From the NCBI GenBank assembly GCA_030407085.1, contig CM059584.1, positions 61,581,501 to 61,645,500 of the forward strand: a stretch of DNA of 64,000 nt, given 5' to 3'. The translations under genes were made by a program, and so were the position numbers. A model generated the notes under the pieces. It was not told the origin of the DNA and made no database searches. It worked only from the letters and a program-made list of their open reading frames with translations. The DNA comes from Trichopria drosophilae. Lineage: Eukaryota; Arthropoda; Insecta; Hymenoptera; Diapriidae. Below are positions 46,151-58,958 of this stretch, piece after piece. Position 1 is the first letter of the stretch. Each line of letters begins with the position of its first letter.

Positions 46151-46680
46151 TGGTCTTACATCGTTCCTAGAGGTATAAAGAATTTTTTAAGCATTTTTCG
46201 AAAAATAAATATTTTGGTGCACGGCTGTTATATGCAGGAAACGATAACATTGGGATTTACAGGGCCATGGTAGCTGCAGGAGATTGCGCGCGTGTCGGAT
46301 GTGGTCTTACATTGTTCCTAAGGGTATAAAGCATTTCTTAAGCATTTTTCGAAAAATAAATATTTTGGTGCATGGCTCTTATTTGGAGTAAACGATAAAA
46401 TTGTGATTTACAGGGGTGGGGGTAGGTCCAGGAGGTTGCGCGCGTGTAGGATGTAGTCATACATTGTTCCTAGGGGTATGAAGAATTTCTTAAGCATTTT
46501 TCGAAAAATAAATATTTTGGTGCACGGCAGTTATATGCAGGAAACGATAACATTGGGATTTACAGGGCGATGGTAGTTGCAGGAGATTGCGCGTGTGTCG
46601 GATGTGGTCTTACATTGTTCCTGAGGGTATAAAGAATTCTTTAACCATTTTTCGAAAAATAAATATTTTGGTGCGCTGCT
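46151..46680. repeat. Minisatellite, ~3.5 copies of a 151-bp unit
   Basis: Copies start near 46151, 46302, 46454 and 46605 (spacing 151-152 bp). Each contains TGGTCTTACATTGTTCCT, GCATTTTTCGAAAAATAAAT and GATTTACAGGG. The last copy breaks off at TTTTGGTGCG. Confidence 0.95.
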
Positions 46681-46979
46681 TTGAATGAGAATTTATGGAA
46701 AATCTTGAAATTTTCAATGCGTAGCAGTAAGTGGAGGAGATTTGCTGCTTAATATGGGTTGTACTGGACGTATGATGTTATAACATCATAGAAGAGGTAC
46801 TTAAATAAAAAATGTTATAAATTTATTATGTTTTAATACTTTATAATGGTGAAAACACTCGGGGGCCCTGTGACACCTTCATTTCCTTAGTTTGCAGTGA
46901 TGCGCCCCTGAGATTCGTTCATTTGAACGTTCGGAACTTCAGCTACATATAATGACGCAAAATAGATGCTTGAGATGTG
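46681..46979. other. No recognisable feature
   Basis: AT-rich, then a short GC-richer stretch leading into the LINE fragment. Confidence 0.4.
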
Positions 46980-47460
46980 CCAAACGATGGTTATCAGGAC
47001 TGAGGCCTAGGGATTTGTGTATGACCGAATTTAGTGTTTTTAGACATCTTGATGAGTGAAAGCAGCGAATGTGAAGGATAGTTGGGTAGTGGACAAGGGT
47101 CTCGATAGGGTATGATCAAGAGAAAATTGATCGCACGGCGGATAAAGTGATGATACTAGTGAATAGTGTCGATTGAATGTGTGAGAAAAGAAGTGTTTTA
47201 GGGCGGATTGTAACATGACGTTTTCAAGGCCAAGTTTACACATACACGACCAGAGGTTGTTAGGGTTCGATTTCTGTGATACAAGATCTTCTAAATATCG
47301 GTTCTTAGCCAATTTTATGGCATTCTTAATTACACGATGCATGTCTCTGTATTGCTTTAATAGTACGGATTACGAGTTCTCCTCGCTTGTACATGTTATC
47401 GCGTTTCGTAATGCTAGCTCGCAAATCGTGATTATTTGCAGACTGCGGCTAAGGTTGCCA
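46980..47460 (-). mobile_element. LINE fragment (endonuclease-RT linker)
   Basis: The minus strand encodes HRVIKNAIKLAKNRYLEDLV, then SNPNNLWSCMCKLGLENV, the typical spacer between endonuclease and RT in jockey/CR1-type LINEs, with further weak coding to 47040. No RT motifs. Confidence 0.5.
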
Positions 47461-47552
47461 AATTGGTAGCTAACAGTTACGAGGTAATGACCGGCTACAA
47501 AAGGTGCTGAATATTTAGAGAAACACTTAACTTTACTGTTAGAATCTATAAT

Positions 47553-47557
<5 letters not shown>

Positions 47558-47599
<42 letters not shown>

Positions 47600-47618
47600 C
47601 AGACAGACAGACAGACAG
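47558..47618. repeat. (GA)n followed by (GACA)n microsatellite
   Basis: GA run passing into five GACA units. Confidence 0.95.
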
Positions 47619-47759
47619 AGTGTGAGAAAAAACGAAAACCTTTGAAACAGGAAAAAGCTGTTCCTTTCGCTATTGGTAGCTTTCAAACTGTAAAATATAA
47701 AAACACACTAAGAATCATACCTAGTACAAAAATAATCGTGAAGCTTAGTTTTCAAACTT

Positions 47760-48720
47760 ACCAAGATTACAAACAGATATAATTCACAATTTATTAATAA
47801 AACCGAGAAAGATTACATGTCACCAGTTACTAACACAAATGAATCTGAACCTTCACAGTACATAATTATATCATATATAAAAAATGTTAGACCTCCCATC
47901 TGCAATATTTTAAAAAATAAAACACAAAAATTGTACATAAACGATTTAATTCTATCGAATTATTTAAATCTAAAATTGACAGAATTAGCAACCTACAATG
48001 ATCAAAAGTCTATCTACGAAATTAGTTGTTGTGAATGCAATTAGAAATACAAATCAGAAGATACATGAAAAAACGATTATATGAACACCATAATAATTGG
48101 ATGATAGAAATTAGGTACACAGCTTTAAGATTTCGCATGCTATCAACTATTCACAATTTTAAATACACTAATTTTAAGGTCATAGACAATGAAGTACACT
48201 GAAAAGAAGAGACATCAAAGAAGTCATACACATCGAGCAATGTAAAAATCACATAAATGTTAGAACAGGTAAATAAGGATATGGCTGTTTCATCATTTTC
48301 GTTTAAGATTAATATACATTGGTCATTTCTGTAATAATTTTATTCAATGTATTTATTCTTTTAAATTATATGTCATGTCATTTCCATTTACTCTTACACG
48401 AGCACGCAGGCGAGTTTGTATGTACGTGTACATTTGTTATGTTTCGTACAAACATTAATCACTCATTTCGTAATAATGGTCGAATTGGTATGTTAATTTC
48501 ATGTTTAGATTTTCTGTTAAAACCTTTTTTAATATAATTATTGTTTTTGGTGTTTTATGTTATAAATATACTTTAATTTTTTTAGTTTTATTCTATTTTT
48601 ATATAAATACCCAAGATAGGGGTCTCCACGTAGATCGAAACATTGGGCTGGTGATTATTTACGACTACTAATTGTATGAACCGTATTGGCAATTCAATAA
48701 AATTATTGCAAAGATAGAGC
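47760..48720 (+). mobile_element. Penelope-like element 3' part with decayed GIY-YIG nuclease
   Basis: KSIYEISCCECN, then after stops KYKSEDT and NDYMNT, matches the start of the GIY-YIG domain in Penelope-like elements (IY-x-I-x-C-x-x-C, Y-V-G-x-T-x-R). The YVG Gly is lost (YKS). The element closes with GTAGATCGAAACATTGGGCT at about 48631-48650, the kind of G(A/G)TCGAAAC block found in Penelope terminal repeats. RT upstream is missing. Confidence 0.55.
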
Positions 48721-50733
48721 ATTTTCTCTGCAAAAAATGTTATATGCATTCTCTTTGGCATATCAAACTTCGGCGAATGGACATAAAAATAATTGAATTA
48801 GTGTCGCTAGCATGTTCAGAAATGAGATTTTAAAACAAGTTTAAGGCTCATCGTATTCAATATGTATGATAATTCTGTTATTTATTAATTCGTCATCTGG
48901 CCTGCGATCAGGGTCGAAGGTTAGAAATCAATCATTTTCAAGGATACACATCCGAAAACCCCATATCTCCGATTTTGTTAATACCACATATACTTACGTA
49001 ATTTGAGGCGCTTACCACGAATAGCGTAGTAACAATTTTCGACAAGGTTATTTTCGTATTATAGTGCGCAAAGTTCGATTTTGCGCACGTATTTGCGTGT
49101 GCTAAGTGCCACTTTCCCACACTCTACTGATCTTATAATTTAGCGTGCGGTAAAGAAAATTTGCGTGCGGTAATGAAGTTTTGCGTGCGGTAAAGTAGCT
49201 CTATAGGTATACAGACATGTAGAATAGACCTGCCAAAACTTTCATTTGTTTTACTTTTCAATCTCTGTTCTTCAGTACGGAAAACGATAGGTGTAGATTA
49301 ATTCTATCTAAAATAGTAATTCAATTGAAAATGTACCCGAAAACTCGAATGCGAAGGATTATTTAAATTCATTAAAATTTGTTCAAATTAATAATTGCAT
49401 TGTAACAATTAATATTAATAAAAATTAACAGTAATAACGATAATAAATAATGTATTACATAGATATTTATAAATTTAGTCTGTTTATTACAAAAGCATTT
49501 ACAAATACTGTTTTGGGTCCGAATCCCCCTACTCCACCGCCCTTGCACCACCACTTTAAATGTTGTATATAGACGTCGAACTTTGCGCACTTAATAGGAA
49601 AAATAGTATACGATACTCGTGCGCTGCGTAGCTGTTCCCACACTCGCTTTTTTATCAATGTACTATTTCAAGGGAAAAATTTATATAACCGTTTTTTGCA
49701 TGTTATTTCAAAAAAACAAATCAGTAAAACGTTTAAAAAAAACAATGAGAAATCGATGATCGTTTATTCGAAACTGAAATTTTCTTAAAAACATTACGTT
49801 ATCAATAAGCAAGTGATAGCAGGAGCATGGTAATTATGAAACCAAGTATTTTCTGCCACATTATTAAAATGGTTTTATTCACCACTTTTTGTCACATAAT
49901 TTATCCGGAGGCTAATCTGTTTTCATAAAGTGCCATAATTTGTTGTATGATTACGGAATTGGCTTTCTTTTGGTATTAAGCCAATATCTCGCAACCATTC
50001 CAAAATTGTGACTCGGGTGATTAAAACATGACTCAATGCGTTCAATATAAAATAAATGCAAAAACGCGTTTTTTTAAAATGTTGACCTTGATTCCTAATT
50101 TTCCCTATGTCATTAGGTCAGTGCATCAAATTACGTAAAAGTATGTTGTATTAAACAAATTGGAGGTGTGGGGCTTTAGGAAATGCAACCATATTTATTT
50201 ACTTATTTATTTATATAGTTATTTGTATAGATAATTCGCCCAAAAATCGTAATTGGCAAACAGAGAAATTCAGTGGTCAACCTGTAAGAAGAAATGTCGG
50301 TCAAAGGAAACATTAAATCTGGCCGGTCCGATCATGACGTCGCCTTAAACTTTGATAGAAAATTATTAATGAACGAGAAAGTATTAGGGAACAGAAGAGT
50401 TGTCGCCAGGTCGAAGTTTTCACGCGAAGTACAATGCAAACACTAGCTTTAATTTATGTACATTACTGATATAATTATTTTCCAAAATTCACACTCTATA
50501 GGGCATTGTTCCCTAAGCAATAGAATAAATAAATTTAATCTAGATCTAATCTATACAAAAAAATGAGCATAGTAAAAGTCTGAAATTTACGGTTTTTATT
50601 AAACTGATATAATTAGATAATGCGTGCATGAAAAACATCATAATATAATTTAATTTCAAGTTATTTTTCTGCATTATTAATCCATATTAATTTCACTTAA
50701 AATGTTGTTTCGTAGAATAGCTATTTATAAATA
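48721..50733. other. No gene; short tandem repeat and possible LINE 3' end
   Basis: AT-rich. 49138-49197 holds three 20-bp units of TTTGCGTGCGGTAAAG type. 50440-50556 ends GGGCATTGTTCCCTAAGCAA then AATAAATAAATTTAATCT, like a CR1-type 3' terminus without ORF. Confidence 0.45.
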
Positions 50734-51397
50734 TGACGAAATAATACACTTGTTTGGTCAGCAAATCAAAAATGAACTTTATTTTGACCAAATTTCTGTA
50801 TTGACAATGGAGGTTAAAAAAGGTTCCTTCTCTCTCAATGTCAAAATTGAATCTAATCTGTCAAAAACTAACACGAAAACAAAACTAGTACAACGTATAT
50901 GTTTTTCACGAAGGAACAAACAAAGGAATAAACATTTAAATTTAAAAGGAATGATTACTATTTCACGAAACGTGGATAACACGATTAACTTCTTCATTAT
51001 CAAACTTTCACCAATATTTACCCCCATTATAAACCATCAAACTTCTTGTTCGCCAAACTGGCCAGTTCAAGAGAATAAATTCTCTTTACTCTCGACACCA
51101 AATGACTACTATCAATTTGTGGCGAACATAGGCGGATAGCCAGGATCCCTACAACCAAAACATATTTTAACAATTCATCTAAATATGCTCAAAACTCCCT
51201 TATCCTACCATTGTCACTACTATCCAAGGACCTTACAATCCTATTATGGCTCCTTGGGCGTCTGCAGCCGTCTTCTTAGAAGTACTCACATTCGTGAAAT
51301 TAATGGTGTGGGAAAACTGCAGAAAACCCACACCAAGTACAGCAATTAAACATAATTATTTGTACTGAAATTGCGACGATCGCATCTATCCATAACA
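50734..51397 (-). repeat. 3' LTR of the BEL/Pao element
   Basis: In minus sense starts TGTTATGGATAGATGCG and ends CAAGTGTATTATTTCGTCA. It lacks an internal block of about 155 bp that is present in the other LTR (55568-55730). Confidence 0.8.
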
Positions 51398-51600
51398 TTC
51401 CTCCCCCCCCCCCCCCCCGTGTGATATCATAGGAATCACACAACACTCATATCTTTTTATATTAATGACTTTAGTTAAGACAATTTTGAATTTGAACAAG
51501 GAAAAGATGTTTATTTAGTTTAATGCAATACTTTTCGGCAATGAAAAACTGCTTTGTAATTAAATTAAATATATGTAAAAGAACACGCAACACGATACAG

Positions 51601-52850
51601 TTATATTTCTTCATTAAAACAAATCAGTCTCGTTGTCGGTCTGGTTAAATGACCTTTGGCTGTTCTAAGTTCAACCACACGAACACGTCCGTCATTTCCC
51701 GGAAATATCTTTTCTACAATGGCTTTTTGCCATACATTACGAGGCGCTTGTTCGTCAACAATAATGACAACGTCTCCAATTTTTAAATTCTTTTCCTCCT
51801 TAAACCATTTCCTTCTAGGAAGCAACCCAGGCAGGTACTCTCTTCGCCAACGTTTCCAGAACGCACCTGTCAAATTTTGGGCCCATCGCCACTGTTTTCG
51901 TAGACATGTCTCGCCTAATTCGAAACGTGGTAAAACGAGTTGCCCAGATGATGTTCCAATCAGGAAACGATTAGGGGTCAAAGCCTGTTGGTCTCGAGGA
52001 TCTGGGGATACGTGTGTTAAAGGACGTGAATTTATCATGTGTTCAATTTCCGCGAAAACAGTAAGTAGAGTTTCTTCTTTAAAAACGTGGCCTTTTAGAA
52101 CGACAGCAAGAGCCGACTTTACAATCTGACAAGTCGTTCCCAAATTCCCCCATGTGAGGGGAGGATGGTGGAATAAAGCGCCATTTCATTCTTTCATTCG
52201 TCACATACCTTTTCAACGCATTAATATCGATTGACAAAATAGCTTCACGAAGTTCTACTCGCGCCTCTAAAATTAGTACCATTGTTTGAATACATAACAA
52301 CTGGCTGACCCCGACATGCCGCCATCCTACGAATCGCCATAATTGCTGAATCAGCACTTAAAGTATGTGCTAATTCTAAATGAATCGCGCGTGTTGTTAA
52401 GCAGGTACATATTGCACCCCAATGCTTTTCCTGTCGACGACCAATTTTTATCAACAGTGGACCGAAATAATCTACGCCACAGTGGCTGAATGGGCGCATG
52501 TAAATAGCTACTCTTCCTTTTGGTACGTTTGACATTTTAGGACATCGCGGGTTTGCTCGGAGACATTTACAAGTTGTACATTTTGCAACCACCGAACGCA
52601 AAACTACCCGTAATCGTGTGATCCAAAATTTTTGCCTAATTTCATTTAAAACGGTTTCATGCGCACCGTGATTCATTTTCACGTGATAATATTCAACGAT
52701 TAGCCGCGTCTCTCTATGCGCTCCGTCTAAAATCACCGGTTCGTTCTCAAAATCTGTAAAATTCACACACTTTACTCGACCGCGTACACGTAAAATATTA
52801 TTTTCATCAATATACGGATTCAGTTTTAAAATACTGCTTTGGTTATCCAA
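51601..52850 (-). pseudogene. Integrase and C-terminal domain of the BEL/Pao element
   Basis: Zinc-binding region: HRETRLIVEYYHVKMNHGAH, then CTTCKCLRANPRCPK (HHCC). Core: MRPFSHCGVDYFGPLLIKIG carries the first Asp. The second catalytic Asp is lost (MYSNNGTNFRGA, normally SDNGTNF). WRFIPPSSPHMGE marks the final Glu region, around two frame breaks (near 52250 and 52140). The C-terminus NSRPLTHVSPDPRDQQALTP, then WRREYLPGLLPRRKW and GRVRVVELRTAKG, is the BEL-specific tail ending at 51601. Integrase would be inactive. Confidence 0.85.
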
Positions 52851-52898
52851 TTCACGACCTTGTTTTAATGCTCGAATTTCGTTTGTAAATGTATCAGT

Positions 52899-54675
52899 TT
52901 ATATTAAATGGATTATTAATTCTTCTGCTTTCTGAATATGATCTGAATTAACATAACAATCACGAATGCCTTTAAACCGATTAACTGCAACTAAAAATCG
53001 CGCAGTAGCACGAACCAATCGCCACCACTTTGAAAATATTTCGTTATTTGGCGCTGGAATACACGATCTTAGATTATTCACTGTCAATGTCATTACAATT
53101 TTTCGTTTTTCTTTATTTGTTGCTTCTATAATTTCATCCGGCGACGAATTTTTGTTAACTGGCCATTCTGTTTCTTTTAATAATAAAAAATCGGGGCCAT
53201 ATAGCCAACGTTTACGCTCTTCAGCATTGAAGGAAGTGCATTTTGTTGCGCTATCTGCAGGATTCAATGCTGAAGGCACCCATCTCCATTCTGAAGTTCT
53301 AGTTAGATCAGAAATTTCTGCTAAACGGTGAGCGACGAAAGGTTGATATGTTCGAGCATCTAAATTTATCCAAGATAAAACTGTTGTGGAATCTGACCAG
53401 AATACGCGACGTGATATATTGAAATTGTGTTCTCCCTCTATAAATTTTGCTAACCGACTTCCTATCAGAGCCCCTTGTAATTCCAAACGTGGAATTGAAG
53501 TTGATTTTAATGAAGCAACACGAGATTTGGAAGATATAATTGCTGTTTCGACGTGATCATGCATTTTGAAACGCCAGTAAGAAACTGATACATAAGCTAA
53601 CATACTTGCATCACAAAATGTATGTAATTCGATCTTAGTATTCGTTGTACAATTTAAAGAATAACATCGAGGGATAGAAATTGATTTTGCAATATTTAAA
53701 TCACACAACCACTGCAACCATAAATTATGTTCTTCATCGCGTATTTCCATATCCCAATTGATCGCACTAATCCAGATTTTTTGTAGTAAAATTTTTGACA
53801 GAATCGTAAAAGGTGCTAAAAATCCCAAAGGGTCGAATATCGACATTATTATCCTTAAAAATTTGCGTTTTGTCGGTTTACGATTAGAATCGAGAATACA
53901 CTGAGACACTAAATTATTTTTGAAATTAAATGTTAATTTATCCGAACTAACATCCCATCGCAAACCAAGAACCTTTTCATTTTTTGTTTGATTCAAAGAG
54001 CAAGATTTTGTTTTTTGTGCAGAAAGTTCAATAATTGGGATGGTTGATAGAACTGCATTGTTATTGCTAGCCCAGTCGTGCATTTGAAATCCTCCTAAAC
54101 GATTAATTTCACGAATACCTTTAATATTATTGATCGCTTCATCAGCAGTATCACAGCTATCAATCAAATCATCCATGTATGTTTGTTTTTGTATTTTATC
54201 TGTTGCTGATGGATTTAAATGTCTGAAATGTTCTGCATTTGAATTTTTGACAAATAAAGCACTACATGGCGATGCTTTTGACCCAAATAATAATGTCGAC
54301 ATTCTGTATTCTTGAGGAGAGCTATTACGATCTTTTCCTCTCCACAAAAACCTGTGTGCATCGAGATCTTCAGACCGTAATTTTACTCTAAGGAACATAT
54401 CTTTGATATCACCTTTATAACCAATTTTTCCAATCCGAAATCTCATTAATACACCTGTTAATGATAATAATATATCAGGCCCTGATAATAAATTGTCATT
54501 TAAACTTTTCCCACCAAACTTCGCGGCTCATCAAATACTAATCGCACCTTGCCAGGTTTATTTGGGTTCGTGACACCAAAATGAGGTAAATACCAAACAG
54601 GTCCGGCTTTTGGCATTTCAAGTACTTTTTCTGCATAACCTTGTTTTAAAAATCTGTCTACTTTCCGGAAGTTTA
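52899..54675 (-). pseudogene. Reverse transcriptase and RNase H of the BEL/Pao element
   Basis: RT begins VDRFLKQGYAEKVLEMP, then VWYLPHFGVTNPNKPGKVRL; a one-base frameshift near 54520 leads to the 515-codon ORF 54446-52899. It holds KGDIKDMFLRVKLRSEDLDA (motif A), YRMSTLLFGSKASPCSALF (motif B) and TYMDDLIDSCDTADEA (motif C). FDPLGFLAPFTILSKILLQK and LHTFCDASMLAYVSVSYWRF follow, with RNase H VFWSDSTTVLSWINLDARTY and WRWVPSALNPADSATK. Catalytic residues look intact. Upstream gag and protease are absent. Confidence 0.88.
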
Positions 54676-54693
54676 AAATTATTTAATTATAAA

Positions 54694-55969
54694 TGAGACT
54701 GTAAACGACTGGTGAAGGGCTTTTAAATAAAACACCCGATTTGATCGGCCGAAAGAAAATCTCAACTATTTATTTGCGATCAACCGGTGACGATCCGATC
54801 GCGACGCGGACTTCCTCAACCGACGGCGTTCCGGAACGTTCTCTCTCAACCCGATCGTCACTTTTTCACATCTTAGTTCGACTTTTCAAACTCTTGAACA
54901 TTTAAATAGACTACAACGTCATATTAAACATCGATATTATACTATTCGAATTACAAATAATTATATCGAGATCGTCACCATTTCGAAGGGCCTTTTACAT
55001 AATTACCTAACAGGCCAGCTTCATTTGGAGAGGTACCCCTATTCGGGTGTGCAATGGCGTAGGGAAAACCACCTTTGTGGGAAAAACCTTCGCCGGGTAC
55101 CGCAGTCGATAAAACATCGATTCTGTCCGTAACAGAGACGAAATAATACACTTGTTTGGTCAGCAAATAAAAAATGAACTTTATTTTGACCAAATTTCTG
55201 TATTGGCAATGGAGGTTAAAAAAGGTTCCTTCTCTCTCAATGTCAAAATTGAATCTAATCTATCAAAAACTTACACGAAAACAAAACTACTACAACGTAT
55301 ATGTTTTTCACGAAGGAACAAACAAAGGAATAAACATTTAAATTTAAAAGGAATGATTACTATTTCACGAAACGTTGGATAACACGATTAACTTCTTCAT
55401 TATCAATCTTTCACCAATATTTACCCCGATGCTACAGACCATCAAACTTCTTGTTCCCCAAACTGGCCAGTTCAAGAGAATAAATTCTCTTTACTCTCGA
55501 CACCAAATGACTACTATCAATTTGTGGCGAACATAGGCAGAATTGCCAGGATCCCTACAACCAAAACACTCTTGAACTTCTTGTTCACTTAGATGTAGGT
55601 ACTGGCAAAGATACCAACTCTCCGTACTATAATCATCCAAGCTACGTCTCGATCCAAGAATGTGCAAGGGACCGGACTTTAATCTTTATTATCGGTTTTC
55701 TTTCACACAGTTTTGTTACTACTACTAAATATTTTAACAATTTATCTAAATATGCTCAAAACTCCCTTATCCTACCATTGCCACTAGTATCCAAGGACCT
55801 TACAATCCTATTATGGCTCCTTGGGCGTCTGCAGCCGTCTTCATAGAAGTACTCACATTCGTGACATTAATGGTGTGGGAAAACTGCAGAAAACCCACAC
55901 CAAGTACAGCAATACAATTAAACATAATTATTTATACTGAAACTGCGACAATCGCATCTATCAATAACA
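54694..55969 (-). repeat. 5' LTR of the BEL/Pao element, split by a solo LTR
   Basis: 55140-55969 matches 50734-51397 at about 97% by eye except for an additional block at 55568-55730. The short outer remnant TGAGAC lies on the other side of the solo LTR at 54694-54699. Confidence 0.8.
54700..55134 (-). mobile_element. Solo LTR (435 bp) with 5-bp target duplication GAGAC
   Basis: In minus sense it runs TGTTACGG to CGTTTACA. It is flanked by GAGAC at 54695-54699 and 55135-55139. Removing it restores the BEL LTR. A diverged relative lies at 3066-3392. Confidence 0.9.
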
Positions 55970-56481
55970 CTATTTTTTATCTTAAAATGTGTCTCGTACT
56001 ACATTGTGCATGCATCGTGGATACTATTTTCAGGGCTCATGTTTCTCGTCAAGGATTGCACTATAGCATTTGAAAATTTTTTATATGTAACGTGTAAAAT
56101 GCAGATTGTCACAGCACAATATGTTTTAAACAGAACTAACAAATAAATTTAAAAAATGGTCCATTATTTATAACAATTTGTAAGCTTACTATAAACTGAT
56201 TTATTGACAAAAAAGGGTAAGCTTGCATACTGCGCAAATTTTAACACTTTAGAAACATTTAACTAACTCTCGCAGCTTGAAATGAATATAAGAGGCACCG
56301 GGGTTGACGAACAAGAAGTTGTGCTTCAAACAAGAAACATTATTCCGCAATAATTTCCATGAAAATTATTATAAATGTTTAATGCTAACAAAAAAGGAAA
56401 AATAAATTATATCGGACAAAAAAGTATTTTTTTGTTTCGGCCACGCAGTAACCAGTTTTCTATGCAGTATATAACTACACC
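55970..56481. other. No recognisable gene
   Basis: AT-rich flank of the BEL element, leading into inverted repeats. Confidence 0.5.
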
Positions 56482-57892
56482 GCTGAAGGGATTTAAACCT
56501 AGCATGAAATACCCCAAAGGTGCAAATGTGACTCTAAGAGAGTAAAATTGAAGCCTATAGGAGTGAAATTTAACGATGACTCTCTCTTGGACTCCGCAAT
56601 TGAGTCCAATAATTTTGGAGTGAAAAATTTAATCAACTCTCGCAGCTTTTGAATAAATAAAAATTGCATCAGAGGTTAACATTTAAGGAAGTGACGACCA
56701 GGGATCCTCAAAATCCTAACTAAAATGTGAAAATTACAACAAAGTAATCGGACAAAAAAGGATAGTATTTTTTTTAAATTAATGAATTAAATATAATCGT
56801 CAAGATTTCCCATGGTTATATTCAATTTATAAGCAGCCACTTCCAGCAGCCACATACGAAATTCCATAGGCGCCGAACACATGCAAGGGTTTTATTCAAC
56901 ATCACGCATTGTTTACTCCAAAATGTTATAGACAATTAAAGCTGCGAGATGGTAAAATGGACACCCATGATCATAGAGCCCCGGGAAAAATTGGTTTTGA
57001 GAGCTGAATCTACCCCAACGAACAACATGTATACTTTTATTAAACATCACGCTTTAATTGTTTATTTATGATAATTATTTACAAATCAGGCATTACTGCA
57101 GAATGCAAACACATGCACGTAGAGCTTCGGGAAAATTGCTTTTTTTGCAAAAACAATTTCCATAGTTTTATTAATCATTACGCATTAATTGTTTATTTAT
57201 GACAATTATTAACAAATACGGATGATTTACTGCAGAAGATGAACGCAATTTCCATAGTTTCATTAAAGATCACGCGTTAATTGTTTATTTACAATTTAAG
57301 CTCTCCAAAGTAATTTTTCCGAAGCTCTACGAACATTCGTGTCTATTTAACCGTCCTACTGCTTTATTTATAACGGTTTTAAATAAACAATGGTTGATGT
57401 TGAATAAAACCCGATGAATATGTTCATTCATCCATTCATTATCGAGTGTTCTTTCCGTAAATATGGGTTTATTAACAGATTTATTTATGTTGTACCTCTG
57501 CTGTTGGCGCCTATGGATTTTCGTATGTGGCTGCTTATAAATTGAAAGTAACCATGGAAAACCTTTTCGATTATATTTAATTCTTTAATAAGAAAAAATA
57601 CTATCTTTCTTTGTCCGATTACTTTGTTGTCATTTTCACATTTTAGGTCGGATTTTGAGTGATCCCTGGTCGCCACTTCCCCAAATTTAGACTTTGTTAA
57701 CCTCTGATGCAATTTTTATTTATTCAAAAGCTGAGAGTTGATTAAAGTTGTCACCCCAAAATTATTGGACGCAATTGTGGAGTCCAAGAGAGAGTCATCG
57801 TTAAATTTCACTCCTATAGGCTTCAATTTTACTCTCTTGGAGTCACGTTTGCACCTTTGGGGTATTTCATGCTAGGTTTAAATCCCTTCAGC
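56482..57892. repeat. Inverted repeat pair 1 (~390-bp arms)
   Basis: 56482-56874 is the imperfect reverse complement of 57505-57892 (ends GCTGAAGGGATTTAAACCTA and GGCGCCTATGG). The 630-bp loop contains further sub-repeats with AATTGTTTATTTATGA. Confidence 0.8.
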
Positions 57893-58958
57893 CTTATGTC
57901 TGGACGAAGTATTGAATTTGATCACTTCGGGCATAAAAATTACTCTATAGTTTTTCATCAAATGTCGACGTTTGAGACCCTAAGGAGCCAAATTCAACAA
58001 TACAAAATTTGTGTCCGTGATCTTGTACGTACGTACCTCCGTACGTCCGTACGTCTCGTTTTTTTGTCGCGCGATAACTCGCGTACGGATAAGCGTAATG
58101 ACATAATTTTTTAAAAATACGTGTCTTGGCATAACTTAGATCTGATTAAATTTTGGCGCAGATGCATCCGTCCATTACTAAAAAACATTAGCCCAAATTA
58201 CGTTTATTCGTAGTTTTTTGCATTGATTTTGTAAAAATACCAATAATGCCATAAAAATTGGTTTAAAATGCTTGTGACTATTGTCTGAAAAAGTATTGAA
58301 TTTGGTCACCTCGGCAAAAAAATTACTCTATAGTTTCGACTCCCTACTCCCCAGGGGTCGTCTTCGCCAGCCCCTCGGGCGTGGTGATCACCGACGGGCG
58401 CATAAGTTCTTTTCGCCCTTGATATGAAAATAACTATTTCGATATATCTAAAAGAGGTCTTGGATGAGTCAAGGAGACTCATAATAAACAGCAACCCGAA
58501 GGAATCAGAAATCCGCCACGTCCAAGCGGCGCCGTTGATTCTGGGTAATGTCGAAAGCAGGTATACACGAACATTGAATGGTTGAAAATATGTCATAAAT
58601 TTATTTTTGCTTATATTATTCAAATGCCGTATTTAATATCATAAACTCATAGAATAGAGAAAATCAAGTTTCACATAAATTGGCATATTTGATTTGCGAC
58701 TTTGAATATTGAAAATTTGGTGTCATATTTACATTTAGCTGGAAATTGTTTTTGGGGTAGATTAAGCTCTCCAAAGAAATTTTCCCGAAGCTCTACGTGC
58801 ATGTGTTTGCCTTCTGCAGTAATTCAGCCTGATTTGTAAATAATTATCATAAATAAACAATTAAAGCGTGATGTTTAATAAAAGTATACATGTTGTTCTT
58901 GGGGTAGATTAAGCTCTCAAAACCAATTTTTCCCGGGGCTCTATGATCATGGGTGTCC
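56959..58958. repeat. Inverted repeat pair 2 (~187-bp arms), interleaved with pair 1
   Basis: 56959-57145 is the imperfect reverse complement of 58771-58958 (GGACACCCATGATCATAGAG and CGTAGAGCTTCGGGAAAATT). A 48-bp direct repeat (GTATTGAATTTGRTCACYTC core) also occurs at 57908-57956 and 58291-58337. No ORF of known family. Confidence 0.8.

Larger units (their letters stand above)
50734..55969 (-). mobile_element. BEL/Pao LTR retrotransposon with both LTRs, gag deleted
   Basis: Direct repeats at 50734-51397 and 54694-55969 (the latter split by a solo LTR) flank a minus-strand pol of BEL/Pao type. The left LTR is preceded in minus sense by a polypurine tract (G run then AGGAA, 51398-51418). Gag and protease are deleted: the right LTR joins RT directly at about 54675. 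CTATT occurs just outside both ends (50721-50725 and 55970-55974) and may be the target duplication. Confidence 0.85.

Noticed and set aside
56513..58100. Possible host exons in the inverted-repeat region
   Set aside because: No splice-bounded conserved coding block; the short ORF at 57857-58114 is AT-rich repeat sequence.
58330..58368. Minus-strand GAAGACGACCC...GAGTCGAAAC resembling a Penelope hammerhead core
   Set aside because: Lacks the CTGA start of the core and any matching stem I or III.
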